Assembly: GCF_000934745.1 (NCBI RefSeq)
Contig: NZ_KN882169.1
Span: 155,110-219,109, forward strand
Direction: 5' to 3'
DNA from: Desulfonatronum thioautotrophicum
GTDB taxonomy: Bacteria; Desulfobacterota; Desulfovibrionia; Desulfovibrionales; Desulfonatronaceae
DNA: 64,000 nucleotides
Shown here: piece after piece, positions 8,312 through 16,555 of the stretch
How positions within the stretch are numbered: position 1 is the first letter of the stretch
How the letters are laid out: the number at the start of each line of letters is the position of its first letter
Notes under the pieces: model-generated
Told to the model about the DNA's origin: nothing
Database searches by the model: none
The model's input: only the letters and a program-made list of their open reading frames with translations
Made by a program: the position numbers and the translations under genes

Positions 8312-9700
8312 ATGTCCCTGACCATCAATCAGAACCTGATGGCTCAGAACGCCGCCAGGAATTTGACCCAGCACTACGGCGGGCTGAGCACCTCCGTGAA
8401 CCGCCTGTCCTCCGGCCTGCGGATCAACAGCGCCGCTGACGACGCCGCCGGGCTGGCCATCCGCGAGCTGATGCGGACCGAAGTTGCCTCCATGAGGCAG
8501 GGCATCCGCAATGCCAATGACGCCATTTCCATGATCCAGGTTGCCGACGGGGCCTTGCAGATTATTGACGAGAAGCTGATCAGGATGAAGGAACTGGCAA
8601 CCCAGGCGGCCACGGGGACATACAATAGCGATCAGCGGTTGATCATTGATTCCGAATATCAACAAATGGCCTCGGAGATTCAGCGGATTGCAAATGCAAC
8701 TGCCTTCAATGGCGTGAAACTTCTTGACGGGAGTCTATCTGGTATACACCGTGGAAGTGAAGTTCAGCATCAAGGGGCAATCAAAATTCATTTCGGCCCA
8801 GGTAACGACGATAAAGAGGATTATTACTATATCACTATTCCAGGGGTTACTCTTCATGGATTAGGTCTTGATTTTGAAGGGGACATTCCTTCACTCGGAA
8901 GCATCCTTCCTGCTGGAAATCAATGGGTCACACGGTCTTCCGGGATTAGTCCCGTTGCGGTTATCCCCGCTGGATCACGTAACGTCAGCATTCAACTAGA
9001 CAGTTTCAGCTTGGATGATGACCTGCAAATATTTACCAGAAGTGGTCACCATTTGGCAGGTACTAACCTTTCTGATCCTGTCTGGACAGTTGGAGCAAAC
9101 AATGTGACACCAGCAAATGTGGATTCTGTTTTCATCACTCAAGATCGCGGTTTTTCGCCAGGAGCTACTTACAATGATAGTCATCTTATAGACGGTCTAT
9201 CCGTTCCATATACCCCAGGTATTGCTGGGAATACAAGCAATAATTACAATTCAAGAATGACGATAGGTTACAGTGGAGATGGTTTTCCGGGAGACTACAA
9301 CGAATACTTTACAGTCGATTATGCTGTTGAGGATCTCTTGGTTTTCTCAGTGGGTCAGGGTGCATACAGAGTGCGCGGCTTTGGAGATTTTTCAGTACAA
9401 GCCATAGAAACACAGGAGAAGGCCCAAAGAATGCTGGAACAGCTTGATCAGGCCATTATCACAAAAGACACCATCCGCGCTGACCTCGGAGCCATGCAGA
9501 ACCGGCTTGCCAACACCATCACCAATCTTTCCATCCAGGCTGAAAGCCTGATGGCCGCTGAATCCAGAATATCTGACGCCGATATCGCCCTGGAGATGAC
9601 CGCCTTTGTCCGCAACCAGATTCTGACTCAAAGCGCGGTGGCCATGCTTGCCCAGGCCAACTCCCTGCCCAGGATGGCCATGCAGGTGATTCAGGGGTAG
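8312..9700 (+). CDS. fliC: Flagellin with an enlarged variable domain
   Basis: 462 residues from the ATG at 8312. The conserved N-terminal D0/D1 helices (SLTINQNLMAQNAARNL, RLSSGLRINSAADDAAGLAI, DAISMIQVADGAL) and C-terminal D1/D0 helices (AESRISDADIALEMTAF, AMLAQANSLPRMAMQVIQG) flank about 215 residues of surface-exposed sequence. That insert (about residues 140-360) is rich in Asp, Gly, Ser and Asn, contains a PVAVIPAGSRNVSIQLDSFS strand like a pre-peptidase or C2-like beta domain, and is less GC-rich than the ends. The protein is exported by the flagellar type III apparatus and polymerises into the filament. A second flagellin relic lies at 13310. Confidence 0.9.
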   Translation: MSLTINQNLMAQNAARNLTQHYGGLSTSVNRLSSGLRINSAADDAAGLAIRELMRTEVASMRQGIRNANDAISMIQVADGALQIIDEKLIRMKELATQAATGTYNSDQRLIIDSEYQQMASEIQRIANATAFNGVKLLDGSLSGIHRGSEVQHQGAIKIHFGPGNDDKEDYYYITIPGVTLHGLGLDFEGDIPSLGSILPAGNQWVTRSSGISPVAVIPAGSRNVSIQLDSFSLDDDLQIFTRSGHHLAGTNLSDPVWTVGANNVTPANVDSVFITQDRGFSPGATYNDSHLIDGLSVPYTPGIAGNTSNNYNSRMTIGYSGDGFPGDYNEYFTVDYAVEDLLVFSVGQGAYRVRGFGDFSVQAIETQEKAQRMLEQLDQAIITKDTIRADLGAMQNRLANTITNLSIQAESLMAAESRISDADIALEMTAFVRNQILTQSAVAMLAQANSLPRMAMQVIQG

Positions 9701-9739
9701 AGGTGGGCAGATATGTTCTCGCAGTACGTGCACTCTGTA

Positions 9740-9908
9740 TCGTGATCGAAATCGTGATCGAAATCGATTTCCAGCAACTTTCCGATTTCGATTGCGATAA
9801 CGGCGATTTCGATTTCGCTGATTGCCGGCCCAGGCTGAAGGTTTTCCTTGGACATGCTGCAATCTAACATCATGAAACTACTGATGTCTTGCAGAGAACA
9901 AAACGCAC
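9740..9908. repeat. GATTTCGAT short-period repeat with a conserved flank, copy A
   Basis: Runs of GATCGAAATC/GATTTCGATT units (about 9744-9815) are followed by a unique-looking block from GGCCCAGGCTGAAGGTTTTC to CTTGCAGAGAACAAAA (about 9830-9903). The whole arrangement recurs at 13090-13275 with about 85-90% identity by eye. Shorter runs of the same period are at 19765-19835 and 46095-46150. Confidence 0.75.
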
Positions 9909-10159
9909 CTGAGGGTAGAGGCAGGGCTCCCTTGACCCAAGCGGGAGTACAACCATGAATGTGATGAACTACAAAGGATATTTTGTGCGCGTATCGACTA
10001 TAGCGATGAGGATGCATGCCTTGTCGGGCCGCGTTTGTGTTTCCAACACCCAACCCAAGGATACGAATTAGAGACTGGCATGAAATTAGCAATTAACTCA
10101 GTATCTTGCCGAAGTCGCCCTCGAACCGCAACCGCACAATTACTCGCAGGAGCCAAGCC

Positions 10160-10420
10160 ATGTCCCGTACCGCCCGCCTGCTCCGCCCTGACCGGCCTTC
10201 CGTCTACCACGTCATTTCCTGTATCACCTGACCCAGCCTTCCCCTATCCGATGCCGACAAGGATCACCTTGTTCATCTGCTTTAGAAATTCACAGGCATG
10301 TTCTTCGTGGACGTGCTGGGCTACTGCATGATGGGCAACCACATCCATCTTGCGCTTCGGGTGCATCCGGAATCCGGCGTGGACGACAACGAGGTGCGGG
10401 AATCTTTGGCCCTTCCATGA
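10160..10420 (+). pseudogene. Relic of a REP-associated Y1 (HUH) transposase
   Basis: The start MSRTARLLRPDRPSVYHVIS is the N-terminus of the TnpA_REP/IS200-like family, but a stop follows after about 24 codons. In a shifted frame, FFVDVLGYCMMGNHIHLALR carries the family's His-x-His metal motif (NHIHL). The catalytic Tyr helix and C-terminus are missing. RAYT enzymes mobilise REP palindromes such as those at 1577 and 5715. Confidence 0.8.
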
Positions 10421-10511
10421 GAAGGCTAGTCAACGTCCGCCGTGGCGGACCACCTTTTTTGCCTGCGAGCAGCAGCCCCGTTAAGTCATGCTTCCATTCG
10501 CCCTGGAAGGG

Positions 10512-10578
10512 GAGGTTGAAGGTCGAAGGGAAGAGGATATAATGCGGTTGGGGGGGAGGTGAGGTTGAAGGTCGAAGG
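10512..10578. repeat. Direct repeat upstream of the MNT-HEPN module
   Basis: GAGGTTGAAGGTCGAAGG occurs twice, 49 bases apart (10512 and 10561). The inverse CTTCAACCTCAC and CTTCAACCCTCAACCTC follow at 10650-10682. It could fold or act as an operator; nothing further can be said. Confidence 0.55.
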
Positions 10579-10686
10579 AAAGAACTGTAATATATTTGGG
10601 GTTGAATATCGACAGTCGAAGTAAAAGCAACCAACCAGGGCGTCAAACCCCTTCAACCTCACCCCCTTCAACCCTCAACCTCTCCC

Positions 10687-10977
10687 ATGCGACTGACAGA
10701 ACAACAACAGACCGCGATCAAACATACGGCCAAAGAATTTTTCGGTGATGGCGCACGTGTGTATCTTTTTGGCAGCCGTACGGATGATACACGGCGCGGC
10801 GGGGATATTGATCTGTGCATCTTCCCGAAGGATAGACAGAATTTGCTCCAAAAAAAAGTCAAGTTTTTGGCAAGTCTGGATAGAATAATTGGTGAACAGA
10901 AAATAGATGTCATCTTGTATCGTGACGGGAAAACAGGCATTGAGCAAACAGCAATGGAAACAGGAGTTCCTTTGTGA
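10687..10977 (+). CDS. mntA: MNT-domain nucleotidyltransferase antitoxin
   Basis: 96 residues, a minimal nucleotidyltransferase. The signature Gly-Ser-x9-Asp-x-Asp is present at residues 29-42 (FGSRTDDTRRGGDIDLCIF), followed by a third acidic strand (KIDVILYRDG). It overlaps the HEPN gene by 4 bases (GTGA). In characterised MntA-HepT pairs the antitoxin inactivates the HEPN RNase by transferring AMP to a tyrosine. Confidence 0.88.
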   Translation: MRLTEQQQTAIKHTAKEFFGDGARVYLFGSRTDDTRRGGDIDLCIFPKDRQNLLQKKVKFLASLDRIIGEQKIDVILYRDGKTGIEQTAMETGVPL

Positions 10978-11453
10978 ATATTCACAATGAAAAAATTTTG
11001 TCCGTGCTGAAAGAGTGCCAAAAACATTTATACCGAATGGATATGGCATCAAGTGAAATAGCGCATCTCATTCCATTGTCGGCACGTTCATTGGATAATC
11101 TGAGTGATAATGATGTAAAAACACTGGATCAATTTCTGTTTCGTTTTTCCAAGCTGCAAGATTCCATTGGTAAAAAGTTATTCAAGGCAACACTTCTGGC
11201 GCTTGGAGAAGATATAGAAAATGATTCATTTATCGATATCCTGAATCGACTTGAAAAATTGAACCTTCTTTCGGATGTCAATGGCTGGTTTGAGCTTCGC
11301 CGCTTGCGCAACGAGTTGGCCCATGAATACGAAGAAGACAAAGAATCACTTGCCGAGGCCATCAACTTGATCTTTGAATCATCTCACAAATTGAAGAGCT
11401 ATTATTTTGCAATTCACGCGGAGATGCAAAAACGCCTCTCTCGGACGACATAA
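10974..11453 (+). CDS. hepT: HEPN-domain RNase toxin (HepT-like)
   Basis: 159 residues, all alpha-helical. A GTG start at 10974 overlaps the antitoxin stop. The catalytic HEPN motif R-x4-H is at residues 112-117 (RNELAH), and the tyrosine two residues later completes R-x4-H-x-Y, the site modified by the partner in characterised modules. The gene ends just before a perfect hairpin at 11466. Confidence 0.88.
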   Translation: MNIHNEKILSVLKECQKHLYRMDMASSEIAHLIPLSARSLDNLSDNDVKTLDQFLFRFSKLQDSIGKKLFKATLLALGEDIENDSFIDILNRLEKLNLLSDVNGWFELRRLRNELAHEYEEDKESLAEAINLIFESSHKLKSYYFAIHAEMQKRLSRTT

Positions 11454-11465
11454 GCACCCATATTG

Positions 11466-11501
11466 GAGCCGAGTGCAAAAAGCACTTTTTGCACTCGGCT
11501 C
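11466..11501. terminator. Perfect hairpin between convergent toxin-antitoxin modules
   Basis: A 16-base perfect stem (GAGCCGAGTGCAAAAA with TTTTTGCACTCGGCTC) around GCAC. It ends the plus-strand MNT-HEPN operon and could also serve the minus-strand operon, whose last gene ends at 11583. Half of a REP-like unit follows directly (11503-11520). Confidence 0.75.
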
Positions 11502-11582
11502 TTGAAACCACCGGCTCTACGACGTCTGCCTTTTCAGGCAGGATGGAGCAGGCAGCCAAGTTGGGAGCATGAATGTCTGATT

Positions 11583-12365
11583 TTAAAGGGATCGTATAAA
11601 CTCGGCAAAATGCAAAATGCGCCGACTGTTGTCGCGGTGAAACAGAAGGTGCTCGAAATCCTTTTGTTTTTGCCGCAGATCCACCGTTTGCAGAGATACG
11701 TCAACAGCAGCCTTGAATTCGGCAAGGTTGTGAACACCAACGCGCTTGGCAAGAAACTGATAATCCGGTTTTGTCCGCGACAACAGGAACATGACATCGT
11801 AATAATCTCGTCCTTTGCCTCTGGCGAGCATGGCGGCAATCTTCATGGCGCACAGTACTGCTTCGGACGGAACCGGAAACATGAAGTAGAAACCGCACCC
11901 CTTGATGTATTCCATGTCGGGCTCATAGGGTATCTGCTGATCCTGGGATTCGATTTTCAGCAGGAAACGCGCCTCCCGATGTCCGGAAATTCCCAGGTTG
12001 AACAGAAGCTCAGGGAAATACAGGCTGCGTCGAAACGCCATCAACCCGCTCTTTTCTTGCGCTCTGGCCTCCACGTTGAATCCACTCCGTTGCAGAAAGG
12101 TGAGAACATCATCGGACATCCGGATGAACTCTTCTTCGGTAAGTGTTTTGCAATCGAAATCCAGGTCTTCGGAAAAACGATCAATGCCCTTGACCAGACG
12201 CAAATTTGTGCCTCCAATTAAGGTCATTTTGCGGATGTGCTCCGTGGAAGAAAGATAATCCAGGGTTAATAACTGGACATATTCTTTGAGAATGTGTTTA
12301 TGAAAGACGGCATTTTCAGCCATTGAGGCCGGAAAGTAATTTTTGATCTGGTCGATGGTGATCAT
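11583..12365 (-). CDS. AbiEii-like nucleotidyltransferase toxin (copy 2)
   Basis: 260 residues. The motif is MTLIGGTNLRLVKG followed by DRFSEDLDFDCK, with the two catalytic Asp, and later GRDYYDVMFLLSR, the conserved Asp/Lys-type region of the DUF1814 family. The start overlaps the antitoxin stop (ATGA, 12362-12365). Sequence similarity to copies 1 and 3 is confined to these motifs, so these are separate acquisitions rather than a recent duplication. Confidence 0.85.
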   Translation of the reverse strand: MITIDQIKNYFPASMAENAVFHKHILKEYVQLLTLDYLSSTEHIRKMTLIGGTNLRLVKGIDRFSEDLDFDCKTLTEEEFIRMSDDVLTFLQRSGFNVEARAQEKSGLMAFRRSLYFPELLFNLGISGHREARFLLKIESQDQQIPYEPDMEYIKGCGFYFMFPVPSEAVLCAMKIAAMLARGKGRDYYDVMFLLSRTKPDYQFLAKRVGVHNLAEFKAAVDVSLQTVDLRQKQKDFEHLLFHRDNSRRILHFAEFIRSL

Positions 12366-13015
12366 AAGGCATACACCTTTTCAAGTAATTGCATCCGCTT
12401 TTCAAGACGCGCGCATTGGAAGCGTTTTCCCATCTCCATCCATTTCCGCTGGTCCCAGTTCTCACCCAGCATGTCCCGATCAAGCCTCAGTTCGAGAAGC
12501 TCGGGCTCGGTATTATAGAAGGGATACAGATAAAGCAGATCCAGCAGCGCCTTTTCCCTGGTCGCATAGGGGGTTGCCCAGGCGTCCGCGATGGGGCGGC
12601 GGAAATAGCCGAACATCAAATCGCTCTTGACGCTTTTGTAGGAGTACTCACCGAATTCGTTTGTAAACGAGGCGGTTTTCAGCGATGTGACGCTGGTAAT
12701 CTGGACCACGGATTCGGGAATCAGTCCATAGAAGGCGAGTGCCGAGTGCAGGCTGATGTAGGAGGGATTGTAGATTTTGCCGGCGATATACTCGGCGAAT
12801 TCCGGCCTATCTTGGTATTCGGGAAAGGCGTACCATCCGCGCCGCAGATGCACGAGGCGCCCCTTTTTCGTCCAACGGACCAAATTATTGCGATCAAACC
12901 CCGGCCGCCATGCGTAGACCTGATGAATGCTGAAACAGCCAAGGTCGAACATTTTTTTTTCGAAATCAAACCAGTTCATGTTTTGTTTCTGTTGCGCAGC
13001 ATATTTGCTGATCAT
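12362..13015 (-). CDS. AbiEi-like antitoxin (copy 2)
   Basis: 217 residues. Typical features are the N-terminal winged helix (LVRWTKKGRLVHLRRGWYAF), the SYISLHSALAFYGLIPESV block and the ATREKALLDLLYLYP segment. The first ATG at 13015 is used here; an internal ATG 12 codons on (MNWFDFEKK) is an alternative. It lies upstream of and is coupled to the copy-2 toxin. Confidence 0.83.
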   Translation of the reverse strand: MISKYAAQQKQNMNWFDFEKKMFDLGCFSIHQVYAWRPGFDRNNLVRWTKKGRLVHLRRGWYAFPEYQDRPEFAEYIAGKIYNPSYISLHSALAFYGLIPESVVQITSVTSLKTASFTNEFGEYSYKSVKSDLMFGYFRRPIADAWATPYATREKALLDLLYLYPFYNTEPELLELRLDRDMLGENWDQRKWMEMGKRFQCARLEKRMQLLEKVYAL

Positions 13016-13089
13016 TGGAAATAAAGTGAATGCTGGACGTTGTCAAACATGTATTGGTACCGCCCCAGGGCATTTTTGTTCTCGCACTC

Positions 13090-13275
13090 CGGGTGCTCTG
13101 AATCGGTATCGAAATCGAAATCGTGATCGAAATCGATTTCTGGTAACTTTCCGATTTCGATAGCGATAGCGGCGATTTCGATTTCGATGATTACCGGCCC
13201 AGGCTGAAGATTCCCCTTGGATAAGCTCCAATCTAACATCATGAAATTCTTGATGTCTTGCAGAGAACAAAATGG
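13090..13275. repeat. GATTTCGAT short-period repeat with a conserved flank, copy B
   Basis: Same structure as 9740-9908: short-period runs to about 13190, then GGCCCAGGCTGAAGATTCCC through CTTGCAGAGAACAAAATGG. The conserved flank makes this longer than a simple-sequence repeat. Confidence 0.75.
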
Positions 13276-13309
13276 CCCTGGGTACCGCCCTTAAAGGCGG
13301 TGGGGAGCT

Positions 13310-13397
13310 GTTGCTTCCATGAAGCAAGGCATCCGCAACGCCAATGACGCCATTTCCATGATCCAGGTTGCCGACGGGGCCTTGCAGCAATTGACGC
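13310..13397 (+). pseudogene. Flagellin gene fragment
   Basis: The DNA encodes MKQGIRNANDAISMIQVADG plus ALQ, the N-terminal D1 helix of flagellin. It matches 8478-8566 of the intact gene with few changes, cut off on both sides. Confidence 0.8.
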
Positions 13398-13431
13398 GAT
13401 TTTCCCGGTCCAAGGGCAGAGGTTACGCTCT

Positions 13432-14343
13432 TTATGGTGTGAGCGTTGCTTGCTGCTGAACCTGCGACGGCAAAGCAGACTTGAGCAGCGCACCGACTTC
13501 ATTGGCGAGGAAGTCCCGGAATTTTTCCTTGTGGAGTGTTCGGGCCTGGACATCGAGTGGTAGAAAGCGGGACAATTTGTCAGTAAATGTTTTGCTATGG
13601 GTGATTCCCGGCAAACGGGCGATCATGTCCATGACCTTGTCGGGGAAGTCGATTACGTCGTAGTCCTTGAACTTGGCGGCAATGAATTCGTTGTGAGGGC
13701 TCGCGCCCTGGCGGCGGAGCCAGCGCAGATCCCAGATGTCCCGGTTTCGGACATAGGCCTGGCAATTTACCAGGGAGATCACCTTGTCGGCCATGATTTC
13801 ATCCAGGGTTTCCGCCAGGACGAGCATATCCGCGTAACCGTCTGGTAAGAAATCGGAATTGACCCGAAGATCTCGTGGTTCGCGACTGTACGCCGGGATA
13901 TTGGCCACTTTGATCTTGATGTGTTGTCGCGGGACGTGGCGTTGTTCCGGAGCGGTGTCCACGGTGATGCGCCACTTGTCGACCTTGATTTCCCGGTATT
14001 CTGGCAAGTCTCGCAGTTCGCGAGGCTCCTTGACCTGGACAGCCAACCCGTACCTGCCGCCAAGATGTTCGGTCAGACATTGGCCCATTATGGAAAGGTC
14101 CGCTGATGCGAAATGACGACCACCGACAAAGTCCAGGTCTTCACTGTAGCGCGGCGATCCGTGGCAAAGCCGCAGACAGGTGCCGCCCTGAAAGGTCAGC
14201 CCGTCCAAGAGGCCTTCCTGGTCCAGGGCGAACAGAATGTCGCAGTGCAGGATTTCTTTTTCCACCACCGGCCGCATGTGGGGCCGGTCCCCCTGGCGCA
14301 TGGCCAAGTCGGCCAGGAACTGAAAGGTCTTTCGGTCAGGCAT
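13432..14343 (-). CDS. AbiEii-like nucleotidyltransferase toxin (copy 3)
   Basis: 303 residues. The core is LTFQGGTCLRLCHG then RYSEDLDFVGG; the later conserved block is YVRNRDIWDLRWLRRQG. The start overlaps the upstream antitoxin gene by 8 bases. It belongs to the same superfamily as the genes at 2172 and 11583 but to a different branch (extended N-terminus before the GGT motif). Targets are unknown. Confidence 0.83.
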   Translation of the reverse strand: MPDRKTFQFLADLAMRQGDRPHMRPVVEKEILHCDILFALDQEGLLDGLTFQGGTCLRLCHGSPRYSEDLDFVGGRHFASADLSIMGQCLTEHLGGRYGLAVQVKEPRELRDLPEYREIKVDKWRITVDTAPEQRHVPRQHIKIKVANIPAYSREPRDLRVNSDFLPDGYADMLVLAETLDEIMADKVISLVNCQAYVRNRDIWDLRWLRRQGASPHNEFIAAKFKDYDVIDFPDKVMDMIARLPGITHSKTFTDKLSRFLPLDVQARTLHKEKFRDFLANEVGALLKSALPSQVQQQATLTP

Positions 14344-14875
14344 CGGGAAGCTCCGTCACATCAACGAGGTGGAGGTTGCGTCCGACCCGTTTCAGATCCC
14401 TCCAGGCAGTTCTTGCAGTGGCAACGCGCAGTGGCCTGTTTTCGATCCAAATGGTTCCGGCGAGAACAGAGGCCGGTTGTCGGTGGGTGTGCGTAAACTC
14501 GATAACTCCGTACGGTGTCGAGCAAAGGCCTTTGCGTCCTGTCGTCATCACGGTCAGGCGATCCACTGGAATCTGGGAGATGATCCCGTATTCCGCGAGC
14601 ATGGACTCCAGGCTGACGTAATTGTATTCGCCGCGACGAACAACCGCGGTGATCCGTTCCAGAACGTAGCGGTCGAAACATCGGGCATGGGGGTTTACAT
14701 AGACACCCCGGCAAACCCGCTGGAGCAGTCCAGCCTGCACCAGTCGCCCCAGTCCGGCGGCCAGTGTTTTTGGTGAGTCCGTTGGGAAGAGTTTGGCTAG
14801 ATCCTGACGGGAAAAAACATACCGGCCTCGTCCATCCCATTGCCGGAGGGTATTCGCGGCGTGGTTGCGATTCAT
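14336..14875 (-). CDS. AbiEi-like antitoxin (copy 3)
   Basis: 179 residues from the ATG at 14875 (MNRNHAANTLRQW); the frame extends to 14926 but lacks support there. It has a winged-helix N-terminus (FSRQDLAKLFPTDSPKTLAA, LLQRVCRGVYVNPHA) and the YNYVSLESMLAEYGII block typical of AbiEi-like repressor/antitoxins. It lies upstream of and overlaps the copy-3 toxin. Confidence 0.8.
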   Translation of the reverse strand: MNRNHAANTLRQWDGRGRYVFSRQDLAKLFPTDSPKTLAAGLGRLVQAGLLQRVCRGVYVNPHARCFDRYVLERITAVVRRGEYNYVSLESMLAEYGIISQIPVDRLTVMTTGRKGLCSTPYGVIEFTHTHRQPASVLAGTIWIENRPLRVATARTAWRDLKRVGRNLHLVDVTELPDA

Positions 14876-15123
14876 GATTGCACTAACTCTACACGAAAAC
14901 AATATTTTTGTCGACTTCATGTCCACATATTTTCTGGTTCAATCACGACTCCAGCGTAATCCTGACTTGCTCTTCCCCGTATTGCTCATCTTTGGCTTCC
15001 TTCGGAGGCAATTGCCTCGTTCAAATTCTGCCATCCCTGGCATTGGATGTGCATTTTAAGAGAAACCGGCAGTGTTTGCCGTTGGTGGACCTTTCCAGAA
15101 ACGCATATCCAGGCGGCACAGGC

Positions 15124-16488
15124 ATGTTACAGGCACGACGAGCGACGGAATCCATGCGGCCGGAACAGGCCAGGGACAGATTGCTGGCGTCTTTGGGCCT
15201 GGGTTTCAATCCGTTTTCCATCGCCATCAACCAGGAAAGCTATTACGAGACCGCGGCCACCCGCCGGATCATGGAGCTGATCGTCTATGGCGCGGAGACC
15301 CGCAAAGGGTTTTTGCTGCTCAGCGGCGAGGTGGGGGTGGGCAAATCCTCCCTGTTGCTGCGCCTCATGGCCCGGCTCAAGGCCCGGGGCATGGTCACGG
15401 CCATGGTGGTCAATTCCCTGCTGGACAAGCGGGAACTGCTGGAAAGCATCTGCGCGGATTTCGGCTTGAAGCACCGGCCAGGGTTGACCACGTCCCACCT
15501 GCTGATCGTTCTGCACACGTTTCTCTTGCATCACTTCAAGAAAGGGCGAAATTGCGTCATCCTGGTGGACGAGGCACATCATCTGGGATTCGAGGCCCTG
15601 GAATCCCTGCGCATGTTGGCCAATCTGGAAACCGGCGGGGTGAAGCTGGTCCAGGTGGTCATCTGCGGTCAGCCGGAACTGCGGGAAGAGTTGCGAACCC
15701 CCCGGTTGCGTCAATTCGCCAGCCGAATCAGTATTGCCGCTGATCTTCCGGCATTGTCCAGGGCCGAGACCGGCGGGTATGTGGAATTCAAACTGGCCCA
15801 GGCCGGATCGCAGATTCGGCCCTCGCCCCGGGCCCTGGAATTGTTATGGCAAGCCGCCCAGGGCAACCCCAGGACCGTAAACCTGCTCATGGAGCGCTGT
15901 CTCTATGCCATGGTGGCCCGGGGGCGAGACGTGATCGACGAGCGGATCATGCAGGCCGCGATTATGGACCTGGATGACTGTCGCTCGGGTTCAGCTTCAA
16001 AGCCCCTGTCGATGGCCGGGAAACGAAAACGCAGGACCGGCCTGACCGCTGTTCGTGGGCTGGGCACGATACTCATGGCCGTGGCGGCCCTGTTGCTTGG
16101 CTGGTTCATCGGCCAGGGCGGGGCATCATCCCTCCTGGGCGAGCGGTCGCCGGTCAGTATGGAGCAATCCCTGGCCATGATCGACAGGGCAGAGGATAAG
16201 CCTCAGCTCCAGGATGTCGGCTCCATACTGACGGTGGATGCACCGGAAAGAATTGAGGAGGCCCGGCGCATGGCGGACAGGGTTCGCAATGTGGGGCTGG
16301 AGGTCTGTGTCGTGCCCCGCGACTCCCAGGGGCAAAAGAGATTTGTTCTGGAACTTGGGCGTGGCTTGTCTCAGGACCAGGCCCAGGCTTTGGCCAACCA
16401 TTACTACCGGTATTTCGCGGACACGGTCTATCTGGAAACACCAGAGCCGGGGCTGAGCCATCCGGAGCCGGTGTATTGTCCTGAGTAG
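15124..16488 (+). CDS. ExeA/MshM-like AAA ATPase with membrane anchor and SPOR-like tail
   Basis: 454 residues from the ATG at 15124, which follows AGGCGG by about 8 bases; the upstream frame to 14908 has no family similarity. Walker A is LSGEVGVGKSSLLL and Walker B is VILVDEAHHL; an ExeA-type lid follows. A membrane helix is near residue 320 (ILMAVAALLLGWFIGQ), and a periplasmic SPOR-like domain ends the protein. ExeA/MshM proteins use ATP to help assemble the secretin through peptidoglycan. First gene of the MSHA-like cluster. A truncated copy lies at 542-1480. Confidence 0.85.
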   Translation: MLQARRATESMRPEQARDRLLASLGLGFNPFSIAINQESYYETAATRRIMELIVYGAETRKGFLLLSGEVGVGKSSLLLRLMARLKARGMVTAMVVNSLLDKRELLESICADFGLKHRPGLTTSHLLIVLHTFLLHHFKKGRNCVILVDEAHHLGFEALESLRMLANLETGGVKLVQVVICGQPELREELRTPRLRQFASRISIAADLPALSRAETGGYVEFKLAQAGSQIRPSPRALELLWQAAQGNPRTVNLLMERCLYAMVARGRDVIDERIMQAAIMDLDDCRSGSASKPLSMAGKRKRRTGLTAVRGLGTILMAVAALLLGWFIGQGGASSLLGERSPVSMEQSLAMIDRAEDKPQLQDVGSILTVDAPERIEEARRMADRVRNVGLEVCVVPRDSQGQKRFVLELGRGLSQDQAQALANHYYRYFADTVYLETPEPGLSHPEPVYCPE

Positions 16489-16555
16489 GCAGGAACAGGG
16501 GGCCGCCCGCTACCCACTATTGTCCATGCCTTAACCTTTCCCGGAACCATTCATC

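Larger units (their letters stand above)
9701..10686. other. Intergenic stretch with repeats and a transposase relic
   Basis: 986 bases without an intact gene. It holds the GATTTCGAT repeat block (9740-9908), a broken Y1 transposase (10160-10420) and a small direct repeat (10512-10578). The stretch 9910-10150 shows nothing recognisable. Confidence 0.65.
13016..13431. other. Intergenic stretch with a repeat block and a flagellin relic
   Basis: 416 bases without an intact gene. It contains copy B of the GATTTCGAT block (13090-13275) and an 88-bp piece of flagellin DNA (13310-13397). Confidence 0.65.

Noticed and set aside
7930-8328. Minus-strand frame with a protein-like start (VRDIKLSMAEKMIVACGY)
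   Set aside because: It covers the sigma-54 promoter and the decayed copy of the membrane protein, has no ribosome site and no recognisable domain.
13012-13242. Small minus-strand frame with a DFDHDFDFDTDSE run, repeated at 9691-10092
   Set aside because: The acidic run is only the translation of the GATTTCGAT short-period repeat. The similarity of the two frames reflects the DNA repeat, so no protein is called.
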